A stretch of DNA of 44,714 bases from Pseudomonadota bacterium (GTDB taxonomy: Bacteria; Pseudomonadota; Gammaproteobacteria; Steroidobacterales; GCA-2729495): assembly GCA_963205295.1 (NCBI GenBank), contig CAUJIY010000142.1:1-44714 (forward strand), written 5' to 3'. Positions within the stretch are counted from its first letter, which is position 1. Every line of letters begins with the position of its first letter. The position numbers were made by a program, and so were the translations under genes. Below, piece by piece: positions 8,579 through 18,400 of the stretch. The notes under the pieces were generated by a model. That model saw only the letters and a program-made list of their open reading frames with translations, was not told the DNA's origin and did no database searches.

Positions 8579-8619
8579 GCGGCGCGCGACGGCGAACCGG
8601 CTACGGTAGCGGAGCGCTC

Positions 8620-9198
8620 ATGACGGTGACCACGGTGGTGAGCACGCTCGGCGTGCTGCTGGCGCTGCTGCTGATTTCCGTGGCGTGGAGCCGGGCGAAG
8701 CCGGCCTGGCAGGTCGTCTTCGGTCCGCCACGGGAGCCCGAGAACCGGATTGCGCTGACCGGGTTCTACGCCGAAGCGCGTGACCTGGGCTGGGACTTCG
8801 CGACCGACCGGCAGCTCGTCCTCGACCTGGCGGCCGGGCTGCGCGACGCCGGGCTCGCGGGCGCCATCGGGATGTGGGGCCGGAAATGCCGGGTGCTGCA
8901 CACCCTCGTGTCACCACGCGAGCCGCTGCTGGCGATCCCCGCCGGGTTCTGGAAGCACCATGAGATCGACGGCCTGCGCCTGGCGGTCGCGGGTGACGGC
9001 GGCGAGGGGAGTACCGGCGCCTGGCGCATCGAGACCAACAACCTGCTGGTGCGAACCCGCGCGCTGCCGGCGAGCACTCCGGATTTCGACGATGCGGTCT
9101 TCGCCGATATCCAGCTCAATTATCTCCAGGCGATGAACTGGCTGGAGACCGAGGCGGATCGCTACAGGAGCGCCCCGGGCGCGAAAGATCGCGGTTGA
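8620..9198 (+). CDS. Hypothetical protein with one N-terminal membrane helix
   Basis: A 192-residue protein I do not recognise. Residues ~3-22 form a single hydrophobic helix (VVSTLGVLLALLLISVAW), probably a membrane anchor, followed by a soluble domain of about 160 residues with mixed alpha/beta composition and a late aromatic cluster (NYLQAMNWLETEADRY). A GGAG sequence lies 6 bases before the ATG. It follows the oligopeptidase gene by 41 bases and could share its transcript; it is convergent with pdxH. Confidence 0.7.
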   Translation: MTVTTVVSTLGVLLALLLISVAWSRAKPAWQVVFGPPREPENRIALTGFYAEARDLGWDFATDRQLVLDLAAGLRDAGLAGAIGMWGRKCRVLHTLVSPREPLLAIPAGFWKHHEIDGLRLAVAGDGGEGSTGAWRIETNNLLVRTRALPASTPDFDDAVFADIQLNYLQAMNWLETEADRYRSAPGAKDRG

Positions 9199-9220
9199 AG
9201 CGCGATCGTCAATTCCGCGA

Positions 9221-9871
9221 CTACGGCGCCAGCCGCTCGATGTTCCACCCGCTGTCGTCTCGTGTGTAGGCGAGCCGGTCGTGCAGCCGGCCTTCCTGGC
9301 CCTGCCAGAATTCGATGTAGTCGGGCGCAACGCGATAGCCGCCCCAGAACGACGGCAGTGGTACTTCGCCCTGCGCGAACTTCTGTTTCATCTCGGTGAA
9401 CTTCTGCTCGAGTACGGCGCGCGAGGAGATCGGCTGGCTCTGGCTCGAGACCCAGGCGCCGAGCTGGCTGTCGCGCGGGCGGCGCATGAAGTAGGCGAGG
9501 TTCTCGGCGGCGCTGGTGCGCGCGGCGCGGCCGCGGATCTTGACCTGGCGGAACAGCTCCGGCCAGAAGAACAGGAGCGCCGCGCGCGGGTTGGCACCGA
9601 GCTCGGCGGCCTTGCGGCTGCCGAGGTTGGTGTAAAAGACGAAGCCCTGTGCGTCGTAGTACTTGAGCAGCACCATGCGTGAGGAGGGCTGCCCGTCGGC
9701 GGCGACGGTCGCCACGCTCATGGCGTTGGCATCCGGCAGGCCCGCGTGCGTCGCCTCGCCGAACCAGCGGTCGAACTGCACCAGCGGATCCGGGTCGAGG
9801 TCGGCGCGATGCAGCGGGCGGCTGCGGTACTCGCGGCGCAGGTCGGCGAGGTCCTGGGCAATCGGGGTCAC
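9221..9871 (-). CDS. pdxH: Pyridoxamine 5'-phosphate oxidase
   Basis: A 216-residue FMN-dependent oxidase that converts pyridoxine or pyridoxamine 5'-phosphate to pyridoxal 5'-phosphate in vitamin B6 synthesis and salvage. It aligns end to end with E. coli PdxH: LRREY near the start, then [42 protein letters not shown] and the C-terminal RLAP. FMN- and PLP-contacting Arg and Lys residues in those blocks are kept. The frame is open to TTG 9895, but GTG 9871 gives the usual family length and starts 2 bases past the upstream stop, so it is preferred. It is probably co-transcribed with the SPOR-domain lipoprotein gene. Confidence 0.95.
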   Translation of the reverse strand: MTPIAQDLADLRREYRSRPLHRADLDPDPLVQFDRWFGEATHAGLPDANAMSVATVAADGQPSSRMVLLKYYDAQGFVFYTNLGSRKAAELGANPRAALLFFWPELFRQVKIRGRAARTSAAENLAYFMRRPRDSQLGAWVSSQSQPISSRAVLEQKFTEMKQKFAQGEVPLPSFWGGYRVAPDYIEFWQGQEGRLHDRLAYTRDDSGWNIERLAP

Positions 9872-9873
9872 GG

Positions 9874-10668
9874 TCAGCGACGCGCCACCACGCAATCCTG
9901 GCCGGCGCTCTTCAGCTTGTCGCAGGCGGACCGCGCGGCGGTCTCCGTCATCGCGGCCGATTTGACGCGATGCAGGCCGCCGGTCCCGGCCGCGCGCTCG
10001 ACCACGAGCGCGCCCGTGATCGCGCGGAAGCGCTGCTCGAGGCGGGTCTTCTCTGCCTGCGCCTTGTCGGCCGTGCTGAAGGCTCCGAGCTGCACCTGGT
10101 AATCACCGCGGGCCGCGGCGGGTGCACTCGTCGCCGGCTTTGCCGCCGGTCTTGCGGCTGGCTTCGCGGCCGCCTGGGGTGCCGCTTTCGCGGCGGCCTT
10201 CGTTCCCGCGGCTTTCGCCGGCGTTGCCGGCGGTGGTGTCATCGCGGCGAGCTGCGCGCGTGCCTGCTCGGCCTGTGGCGTATCGGCCCAGCGCAGCAGG
10301 AAATCCTCGAGCGCCTCGCGCGTGCCGACGGCCTGCGCCGCCGCCCAGGCCGACTCGGTCTCGAGTTCCGTGATCCGCTGGCGGGCCTCGCCCATGTGCG
10401 CGCCGGTCGGGTGGGCGAGCAGGTAATTGTTGTAGGCCTCGATGGCGTCGGTTGACCGGGCATTGTCCCAGTCACGGCTGTCGCGCGCCGCGTCGAGGCG
10501 CATGCGCGCGCGGTCGGCCCACTCGCCTTCGGGATGTTGCTCGAGGAATGCCTGCCAGGCGGCCTCGGTGTCCTCGGTTTCGGCCTTGCCGAAATCGGCC
10601 TGCGGATCGCTGCAGGCAGCGAGCAGCACTAGGGCCGCGAGCACGGCGGCCGGTCGCAGAATCTTCAT
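9874..10668 (-). CDS. SPOR-domain lipoprotein
   Basis: A 264-residue envelope protein. The N-terminus is a lipoprotein signal ([11 protein letters not shown]). Residues ~25-150 contain helical, TPR-like segments rich in Trp/Ala ([22 protein letters not shown]). A low-complexity Ala/Lys/Pro linker (~150-190) leads to a C-terminal SPOR domain ([16 protein letters not shown], with LHRVKSAAM and [14 protein letters not shown]), which in this family binds denuded septal peptidoglycan. The ATG at 10668 has GGGAGG about 7 bases upstream; the longer open frame lacks such support. It precedes pdxH by 2 bases. Confidence 0.85.
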   Translation of the reverse strand: MKILRPAAVLAALVLLAACSDPQADFGKAETEDTEAAWQAFLEQHPEGEWADRARMRLDAARDSRDWDNARSTDAIEAYNNYLLAHPTGAHMGEARQRITELETESAWAAAQAVGTREALEDFLLRWADTPQAEQARAQLAAMTPPPATPAKAAGTKAAAKAAPQAAAKPAARPAAKPATSAPAAARGDYQVQLGAFSTADKAQAEKTRLEQRFRAITGALVVERAAGTGGLHRVKSAAMTETAARSACDKLKSAGQDCVVARR

Positions 10669-10747
10669 GGGCAGTCCTCCCGCGGACACGCACGACAACG
10701 GGCGGATTATCGTCGCCCGGGACGCCTTTGAACAGCGCGGGCCGGGG

Positions 10748-13474
10748 TCAGGCGGCGGCGGTTGCGGTGGTCGCGGCCGCGGCCGATTCGAGCGGCAGGC
10801 GCACGATGAACGTGGCGCCGCTGCGCCCGTCGGATTCCAGGGCGATCGTGCCGCTGTGCCGGCGCACGACGACATCGTGGGCGAGGCCGAGTCCCGGGGC
10901 ACGGCCGTCGCCGGCCGCCGTGAACAGCGCTGCGCGGTCCTGCGGCGCCACGCCCCGGCCGGTGTGGCTGATGCGGATCTCGGCCCAGTCGTGCACGCGC
11001 TGCGTGGAGACGGTGATCACGCCCTTGCCGCGGATGCCACTGTGGTTCGCCGCGACGATCGCCTGCGCCGAAGCCGCGAGCATGTTCATCACCACCAGGC
11101 TGATGTCGCCGGCGATGCAGGTCACCGCAGGCAGCGCCGGATCGAACGTGGTGCGGATCTCGGCGGCCTCGCGCCACTCGCTGGTACAGACGGTGATGGT
11201 GCTCTGGATGGCGCGGTTGAGATCGACGCCCGCCATCTCGGGGCTCGCGTAGGAAATGTCGCGCATGGCGCCGACGATGCCGGTGAGCCGCGCCACGCTG
11301 TCGTTCGCCTGGCCGAGTGCACGTCCGATCTCCAGGCGGCGGAAATCCGCATCCGCGTTCTGCAGGCAGCCGGCGATGACTGCCGGTGCCACGGCAGCGG
11401 TGCCCTGCGCGAGGGTCTCGATCTCGCCGAGCAGGCTGTCGAGGCCCGCGCAGGAGCGAGCGATGTGGCCGAGCGTAGCGCCGAGCTGCTGCACCGGGCG
11501 GGCCAGTTCGCGGGCGATGCCGTCGGCCATCTGGCCCATCGACGCGAGTTGCTGGCGCTGCTGTGCCTGGGCTTCGAGGCGGCGGCGATCGGTGGTATCG
11601 CGCTTGACGAAGACGTAGCCGTGGACCTGGTCGCGCTCGTCGCGCATCGGCGAGACGGTGACGTCTTCCTCGCGCGTCACGCCGTGGGTATCTGTCGATG
11701 TCAGCGTCCCGGACCAGGGGCGTGCGCCGCGGAAGGCAGTACGCACCATGTCGTCGTAGGCGTCACCGGACAGCGTAAAGTCGAGGAGCGCTTCCGGCCG
11801 GCTGCCACGGATATCGCCGAGCCGCTGCCCGCTGCTGTTCTCGAAAGCGGCATTGACGTAGACGATGCAGCCCTGCGCGTCGAGGATCCCGATGCTGTCG
11901 GTGCAATGCTGCAGCGCTTCGGCCAGGCGCCGGCGCTCGAGTCCGGCCTCGAGACGCCGGGTGATGTCGCGTGTCACGGCGACGTAGCCGGAGATGGCGC
12001 CGGCCGTATCGAATACCGGTGTGACCGTCAGCTCCTCGTCGCAGCTGCGGCCGTCGCGCCGGCGGCTCCTGACCTGGCCGGTCCACACACGCCCTGTTGC
12101 CACCGTGCGCCAGATCTCGCCGTAGACGGTGTCCTCGCCGAGGTCGCGCCCGGGTTCGAGGCCGGCGACGTCGTCCTGCGAGAAGCCGCTCTGGCGTTCG
12201 AACTGCGGGTTCACGTACCGGATGCGATGGCTGGTGTCGAGGATGACGATGCCGTCACCCGCGTGCTCGACCGCGGCGGCGAGGCGCCGCAGCCGGGCCT
12301 CCGCGTCCCAGCGCTCGCTGAGATCACGCACGGTGCAGCTGTAGTAGCGTTGGCCGTCGACGGTGAACGGGCTGATCGCGAGTTCGATCGGGAAAGCCGA
12401 GCCATCCTTGCGCTGGCCGCCCTGCGGGTACACCCAGCGGCGGCGGTTCGGTGACAGCCCGGTGAGCCGCGCGCCATTCACCCACCAGTTGCGCGGATTG
12501 CTGCCGGCGGGAGCGTGGAACAGCGCCAGCGCACCCTGCCCGATGACTTCAGCGGCCTGCCAGCCGAACACCAGTTCCGCTGCCGGGTTGAAGGCGGTGA
12601 CGGTGCCGCACGCGTCGATGACCACGTGCGGGTCGAGCATGGTGTCGACGATGGCACGGTTGACGGCCTCGCTGCGGCGCACGGCCGTGCTCGCTCCGGC
12701 GAGTCGGCGGTCGATGACGCTGCCGATCCACAGGGCCACCACCAGGAACAGCACGCAGCCCAGCAGTAGCGGCGTCATCAGCGCCGGCGTCCTGGCGACA
12801 CCCGTCGAAGCGATTGCCGGGTCGTCGAAGAACGATGTGCCGGCCATGGCCGTGAAGTGGCTGCCGAGAACCATGAAGCCGAGCATCAGGATGCCGCCGG
12901 GCCAGGCGACCCGCTGCCAGCGCTTCGATTCCGTCCGGGAACAGGTCGCGTAGACCGCGAGGAGCGCACTGCCATACCCGAGTCCGAGCGACATGGCAGA
13001 CAACCCGGGGTCGTACACCACGATCAGGTCGCCGGCCAGAGCTGCCATGAGCGCGTAGTGCATGCCGCTCACGCCGAGTGCGAGGCTCGCGGCTGCTGCG
13101 TGCCGATGCGCAGGGCCGGGTCGCGTTTGGCCGAGCAGGTGCAGCGCCGCGAGGCAGCCCGCCAGGCAGGGCAGGAGCGCCGCGAAGCCGGCAGCAGGTA
13201 CGTAGTGGTAACGCGCCGGCAGGACCATGCCCGCCAGCGCCATGTTCTGCGTGCCCCAGAAACCGATCGTGAGGGTGACGGTACCGGCCGCCAGCCAGGA
13301 GAGTCGTGCGGTGGCCGCGGGCGAGGTGCGCAGGCGGTCGAGCGTCGGAAACAGCGCCAAGCCGGCGATCACGGCCAGCGTGCCCGCGATCCAGCCGATC
13401 ACCGGATCGTAGGACGGCAGCAGGGCAGTGAGGCCACCGAGGCTGTGCTCGTCCGCGAATCGCCAGAATCCCAC
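10748..13474 (-). CDS. MHYT-like / triple-PAS protein with degenerate histidine-kinase core
   Basis: A 908-residue membrane protein starting at GTG 13474, which has GGGAGG 7 bases upstream. Residues ~10-260 hold about seven helices with MHYT-like repeats (GTQNMALAGM degenerate, GMHYALMAA, GSHFTAMAG), proposed to sense a diatomic gas or copper. Three PAS domains follow (~275-395, ~395-515, ~515-630). The C-terminus has the HisKA/HATPase layout, but the phospho-acceptor His is Arg655 (GIARELARPV), the Mg-binding N-box Asn is Ala801 (NMLAASAQAI) and the G1-box Asp is His837 (SHTGRGV). G2 (GLGLA) remains. It is therefore likely a pseudokinase or sensor scaffold (inference). No response regulator is adjacent. 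Confidence 0.85.
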   Translation of the reverse strand: MGFWRFADEHSLGGLTALLPSYDPVIGWIAGTLAVIAGLALFPTLDRLRTSPAATARLSWLAAGTVTLTIGFWGTQNMALAGMVLPARYHYVPAAGFAALLPCLAGCLAALHLLGQTRPGPAHRHAAAASLALGVSGMHYALMAALAGDLIVVYDPGLSAMSLGLGYGSALLAVYATCSRTESKRWQRVAWPGGILMLGFMVLGSHFTAMAGTSFFDDPAIASTGVARTPALMTPLLLGCVLFLVVALWIGSVIDRRLAGASTAVRRSEAVNRAIVDTMLDPHVVIDACGTVTAFNPAAELVFGWQAAEVIGQGALALFHAPAGSNPRNWWVNGARLTGLSPNRRRWVYPQGGQRKDGSAFPIELAISPFTVDGQRYYSCTVRDLSERWDAEARLRRLAAAVEHAGDGIVILDTSHRIRYVNPQFERQSGFSQDDVAGLEPGRDLGEDTVYGEIWRTVATGRVWTGQVRSRRRDGRSCDEELTVTPVFDTAGAISGYVAVTRDITRRLEAGLERRRLAEALQHCTDSIGILDAQGCIVYVNAAFENSSGQRLGDIRGSRPEALLDFTLSGDAYDDMVRTAFRGARPWSGTLTSTDTHGVTREEDVTVSPMRDERDQVHGYVFVKRDTTDRRRLEAQAQQRQQLASMGQMADGIARELARPVQQLGATLGHIARSCAGLDSLLGEIETLAQGTAAVAPAVIAGCLQNADADFRRLEIGRALGQANDSVARLTGIVGAMRDISYASPEMAGVDLNRAIQSTITVCTSEWREAAEIRTTFDPALPAVTCIAGDISLVVMNMLAASAQAIVAANHSGIRGKGVITVSTQRVHDWAEIRISHTGRGVAPQDRAALFTAAGDGRAPGLGLAHDVVVRRHSGTIALESDGRSGATFIVRLPLESAAAATTATAAA

Positions 13475-13583
13475 GCCCTGCCTCCCGCAACCGGGCACAT
13501 TCACGCGCCGGCACGCCCGCGCCGCGCTTGACAGAACCTGAGGATCGCCGATCCGGCCTGCGGGCTCCGTGCGGCAGGTCACG

Positions 13584-13607
13584 GGGGCGGCAGGTTCCTG
13601 CCGCCCC
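13584..13607. promoter_or_regulatory. Perfect 11-bp inverted repeat between divergent genes
   Basis: GGGGCGGCAGG at 13584-13594 is followed by TT and the exact complement CCTGCCGCCCC at 13597-13607. It lies between the leftward pseudokinase gene (start 13474) and rightward tamA (start 13665). It could be an operator or a stem in a 5' leader; there is no T-run to make it a standard terminator. A possible tamA -10 (TATGCT) lies at 13652-13657. Confidence 0.45.
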
Positions 13608-13664
13608 GGGTCGGGTCCCGGGCGACACCGTGATCGGGGTCGCGGCTGCGGTTATGCTGCGTCG

Positions 13665-15401
13665 ATGACCCTGCCGCGTTTCCTGGTCCGCTGTGCCCTG
13701 CTATGCATGCTGCCGGCGGCCGGGGTACTGGCAGCGGTCGAGGTCGAAGGCGTGCGCGGCAACCTGCGTGACAACGTGCTGGCGCACCTCGCACTCGACG
13801 ACGTTGCCTGCGACGCGCCGGCCTGGCGCGTGCGGCGCCTGCGCCGGCAGGCCGAGCCGCAGGTGCGCACGGCCCTGGAAGCCTATGGCTTCTACAACCC
13901 GCAGATCGCGATCACGACCGACAGCGAGCATGACTGCTGGGTCACCCGCATCCGCATCGAGGAGGGCGAGCCGGTCAGGTTGCGGGCGGTGGACATTGCT
14001 CTGGCCGGGGAGGCGGCGGGCGATCCGGCGTTTGCCCGGCTGCTGCGCACGCACCCGCTGGTTCCCGGTGCCGTCCTCAGCCATGCGGCTTACGACGCCT
14101 ATCGCAAGGCCCTGGCTGACCTGGCACGCCGGCAGGGTTACTTCGCCGCCACTTTTACCGAGGCGCGGATCGAGGTCCATACGCGCGAGAACGCCGCCGA
14201 CGTCACCCTGCACTTCGATTCGGGACCCCGCTTCCGCTTCGGCCCGGTGAGCTTCGAGCAGGCGGTGGTCGACCCGGAGCTGGTCGAACGTTTCGTCGAC
14301 TTCCGGCCGGGTGACCCTTACGACGGGGCCGTGATCGACAACTTCTACGATGCGCTGCTGCGTACCGGCTATTTCGCCACCGTGGACCTGCGCACCCGGC
14401 CCGGTGCGCCCCCCGACCTCGCAGTGCCGATCACGGTGGCAATGACGCCGGCGAAGCGCAAGGTCTACACCGCCGGCGCCGGCTACTCGACCGACAAGGG
14501 CGTGAAGGTGCGCGGCGGCTACACGGACCGGCGCGTGAACGACCGCGGTCACCAGTTCGACGCGAGTGCCAGCCTCTCCGAGGTCGTGTCCGAGGTCGGC
14601 GTGAGCTACCGGCTGCCGCGACGTGATCCGCGCGTGGAGTGGCTGAGCATCGACACCGGCTTCCAGGACGAGGAGACCGACACCAGCAGCAGCCAGATCT
14701 ACAAGATCGGCCTGAAGGAGTTCCACCGCCGGCCCCGTGACTGGATCGAGACCTGGTTCCTCGATGCGAGCGTGGAGCGCTTCGAGATCGCCGCTGACCG
14801 CCAGCGCACGTTCCTGCTGATCCCGGGCATCAGCTGGAGCCACACCTGGCCGAACAACTCGCGCATCACGCGCCCGGACCGCGGTCACCGCGTCGCGGTG
14901 AAGCTCAGCGGCACGACCTCCTGGTTTGCCTCGGACGCCGAGTTCCTGCAGCTCGACCTCTACGGCAAGCTGATCCGGCCGCTGTGGCGCGACGCGCGGC
15001 TGTTGCTGCGCGCCGAGGCGGGCGCCACGGCCAAGGACGAGTTCGACAAGCTGCCGGCGTCGGTACGTTACTTCGCCGGCGGCGATTACAGCGTACGCGG
15101 CTACGACTACGAGACGCTCGGCCCCACCGACGAGGCCGGCAACGTGGTCGGCGGCAGCCACAAGCTCGTCGGCAGCATCGAGTTCGACCAGCGCGTCTGG
15201 CGCAACTGGTCGGTGGCCGCGTTCCTCGATACCGGCAACGCTTTCGATACGTTCTCGAACCTGCGCACCAAGACCGGCGTGGGCGCCGGCCTGCGCTGGT
15301 ACTCGCCGCTCGGACCCGTGCGCGTCGACGTGGCATTTCCGCTCGACAAGGACGCACCGGACGACTGGCGTTTCCACGTGACCCTGGGGCCCGACCTGTG
15401 A
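13665..15401 (+). CDS. tamA: TamA, outer-membrane translocation and assembly module subunit
   Basis: A 578-residue Omp85-family protein that partners TamB in outer-membrane assembly and lipid homeostasis. A short signal peptide (ends near VLAAVEVEG) precedes three POTRA domains (to ~residue 245), including YGFYNPQI and RQGYFAATF blocks. The C-terminal ~330 residues form the 16-strand barrel, with the Omp85 motif VRGYDY (YFAGGDYSVRGYDYETLG) and a terminal strand ending GPDL. The ATG at 13665 starts the signal peptide; the open frame upstream has no protein character. Its stop overlaps the tamB start (GTGA). Confidence 0.95.
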   Translation: MTLPRFLVRCALLCMLPAAGVLAAVEVEGVRGNLRDNVLAHLALDDVACDAPAWRVRRLRRQAEPQVRTALEAYGFYNPQIAITTDSEHDCWVTRIRIEEGEPVRLRAVDIALAGEAAGDPAFARLLRTHPLVPGAVLSHAAYDAYRKALADLARRQGYFAATFTEARIEVHTRENAADVTLHFDSGPRFRFGPVSFEQAVVDPELVERFVDFRPGDPYDGAVIDNFYDALLRTGYFATVDLRTRPGAPPDLAVPITVAMTPAKRKVYTAGAGYSTDKGVKVRGGYTDRRVNDRGHQFDASASLSEVVSEVGVSYRLPRRDPRVEWLSIDTGFQDEETDTSSSQIYKIGLKEFHRRPRDWIETWFLDASVERFEIAADRQRTFLLIPGISWSHTWPNNSRITRPDRGHRVAVKLSGTTSWFASDAEFLQLDLYGKLIRPLWRDARLLLRAEAGATAKDEFDKLPASVRYFAGGDYSVRGYDYETLGPTDEAGNVVGGSHKLVGSIEFDQRVWRNWSVAAFLDTGNAFDTFSNLRTKTGVGAGLRWYSPLGPVRVDVAFPLDKDAPDDWRFHVTLGPDL

Positions 15402-18400
15402 TCCTGCGTTGGCTCGCCAGCGTGCTCGTCGTGCTGTTCGTCGCCGCCGCGGGTGTGGTCGCGGCACTGACCATGACCGAAGCGGGCTCGGCCTGGGTCG
15501 CGGAGGAAATCGAGGCGTTCAGCGATGGGGCGGTACGCCTCGACGGGGTCGGCGGTACGTTGCGCGGTGGGCTGCGCGTGGCGGCGTTCGCGGTCCGTGC
15601 CGGCACGACGCACGTGGCGGCTACCGATGTGGTGCTGCGCGTGAGCGCCCGCAACCTCCTCGGTGGCCGGCTGGTGCTGCGCGAGCTGGCCGCCGGCAGC
15701 GTCGTGATCGAGATCGCTGCCGATCCGCAGGATTCGCCGCAACCTTTCGTCATGCCGACGCTCGCCGCACCGGTGCCGGTGGTGGTGGAAGCGCTGCACC
15801 TCGGGCGCCTTGGCATCCGCGCCGGCGACACCGCCGTCGAATTCCAGCGCGTTGCACTGGCAGGAGCCTGGGTCGGCACGCGGCTGCGGGTGCACCGCCT
15901 CGGCGCACTGTTCGGGCCGCTCGCCTTCGGGGTATCGGGAGAAGCCACGCTCGGTCCCGGCCTGCCGCTCGATGCGCAGCTCGCCTGGCGCCTCGACACG
16001 GCAGCGCTGGCCGGCGCGGGCCGGGTGCATGGCGAACTCGCACGGCTGCAGGTCCGCCAGGTTCTTCTGGGGCCCGGTCCGGTCAGCGTCACTGGCACGC
16101 TCGCCGGGCTGCCGGAGACGCCGCGGTTCGAGGCCCTGGTGCGCTGGGACGAACTGCACCGCGAACTGCCGGGCGTCGGTGCCGTGCACAGCAAGGCAGG
16201 CCGGCTCGAGGTCGCCGGCGAACCCGCTGCCTGGCGGGCGACGCTCGCCGCCGGGCTGGAACTGCCCGGCTGGCCTGCGGCGCAGGTCGCGGCGCGGGCG
16301 CACGGCGACACCACCCGGCTGGTGTTCGAGCGGCTGGATCTCGATGGGGATTTTGGCAAGGCGGTCGCGCGCGGGGTGCTGGGGCTCGATCCGGCATGGC
16401 GGCTGCGGCTCGAGGCGGTGGTGCCGCGGCTGCGGATCGAGGCGCTGCGCCCGGGCCTGCGTGGCGAACTCGCGGCACGCCTGCAGCTGGAAGCGGCGGC
16501 AGGCGAGGACACGCGGCTGCGTGTCCGGGACCTGCGTGGCCGGCTGATGGATCGCCCGCTCGCGGGCGCGGGCGACCTGCAGTTCGGCAGCGGGACGGTC
16601 GCTTTCAAGGGCCTGCATCTGGAGGCCGGGCCGAACCGCCTGCGTGCCGACGGCACGCTCGGTGACCGGCTCGCCGGGCAGTTCGAGCTGGTGGCACCCG
16701 AACTCGGCGTGCTCTGGCCGGGGCTGCGCGGCTCGCTCCAGGCACGCGGCTCGCTCGCCGGTTCGCGGGCGCGGCCGGTCGTCGACGTCGTGGCCGGCGG
16801 CGAGGCGCTCGCGCTCGACGACGTGGCGCTGACGCGCTTCGACCTGAGCCTGCGTACCGACCGGGGCGGGCGGGCGCATGCTGCCCTGCGGGCGCACGCG
16901 CTGCGCATCGGCGGACAGGCCCTCGGCGATCTCGACGCCGCCCTCGACGGCGAGACCGGCGCGCACCAGCTCACGGTGACGCTCGCCGGCCCGCTGCTCG
17001 ACCTGCGCACGACGAGCCACGGTGGCTGGAATGGCAGCCGGCTCGAACATCGGCTGACCGATGCCCGGCTCGGCCACACCACCTTCGGCGACTGGACGCT
17101 CGCCGGCGAGCCCGCCATCGGCATCGGTGCGGGTACTGCGGCCATCGGGTCTCATTGCTGGGTGCAGGCGCCGGCCGAGCTCTGTGTCGAGGAGGCACTC
17201 TGGTCGGCGCAGCGGGCGCGCCTCACCGCGCGGTTGCGCGACTTCGACCTGCAGCGCTTTGCGGCGTGGTTTCCGCCCGACCTGGCCATGACCGGCGTGG
17301 CGCAGGCGGATGTCGCTGTCGCGCTCGCCGGCGGTGTGCTGACCGGCGCCGTCGCCTGGCGCCAGCACGGCACCATGCTCTATTACACCGGCGGTGACGA
17401 GCCGCTGGTCACACCGCTCGAAACGGTAGATTTCGCGGTGACGCTCGCTGCGGATGCCACGGTCGCCACGCTCGCGGTCATCGGGGCCGAGGGCCTGCAC
17501 CTGGAGGCGCACGGCCGCATGACCGGTGCCCCGGCCATGGACACGCCGCTCGAGGCACGCGTCCAGGGCGCGCTGCCCGACATCGCGCCGCTGCTGCCGC
17601 TATTCGCGCCGGACGTGGAACTGGCCGAGGTCGCGGGCCGCTTCGATCTCGACGCCACGGTCGGCGGCAGCCTCGCCCGGCCGCGGCTCACCGGCGCGAT
17701 GCGCTTCAGCGGCGGCGCGGCCGCGCTGCCCGTGGCCGGGGTGAAGATCGAGGACATCGAGATTGCGCTCACCGGCGACGGCAGCGATGCGTACCGCCTG
17801 CAGGGTACTGCGCGCGCCGGCGGGCTGCTGCGACTCGACGGTGAGTTGCGGCCGCTCGAAGCCGGTGGACCGCAGGTCGTGGTGCATCTGCGCGGCGAGC
17901 GCCTCGACGCCGTACGCCTCACCGACCGCTACGTGCAGGCCTCGCCCGACTTCACCCTGCGCTGGGCGGCCGCAGGGCTCGCCGTCGACGGCAGCGTGCT
18001 CATCCCGCGCGCCGAGATCGTCGTGCGCGCCCTGCCGGCGACGGCGGCCTCGCCGTCGCCCGATACCGTGGTGATGGATCGCACCACTGCGACGGCTCCG
18101 CCGGAAACGGCGACCCCGATCCGTGGCGAGATCGCCCTCACGCTCGGACGCGACGTGCGCCTCAAGGCCTTCGGCCTCGACACGCTGCTCGAGGGCACGG
18201 TGAAGCTCTCGCAGGGACCGGACGGCGAGCCACGCGGCTTTGGCGTGGTGCGCCTCATGGAGGGCAAGTTCGGCGCCTATGGCAAGGAACTGACCATCGA
18301 GCACGGCACGCTCGGCTTCGCCGGCCCGCTCGACGATCCGGCGGTCAACCTGCGCGCCAGCCGCCGCGTGGACTGGGAGGGCAAGACCGTGGTCGCCGGC

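Noticed and set aside
14905-17145. Long minus-strand open frames (746 and 801 residues) opposite tamA/tamB
   Set aside because: Very Ser/Arg/Pro-rich translations without motifs; tamA and tamB explain the DNA fully.
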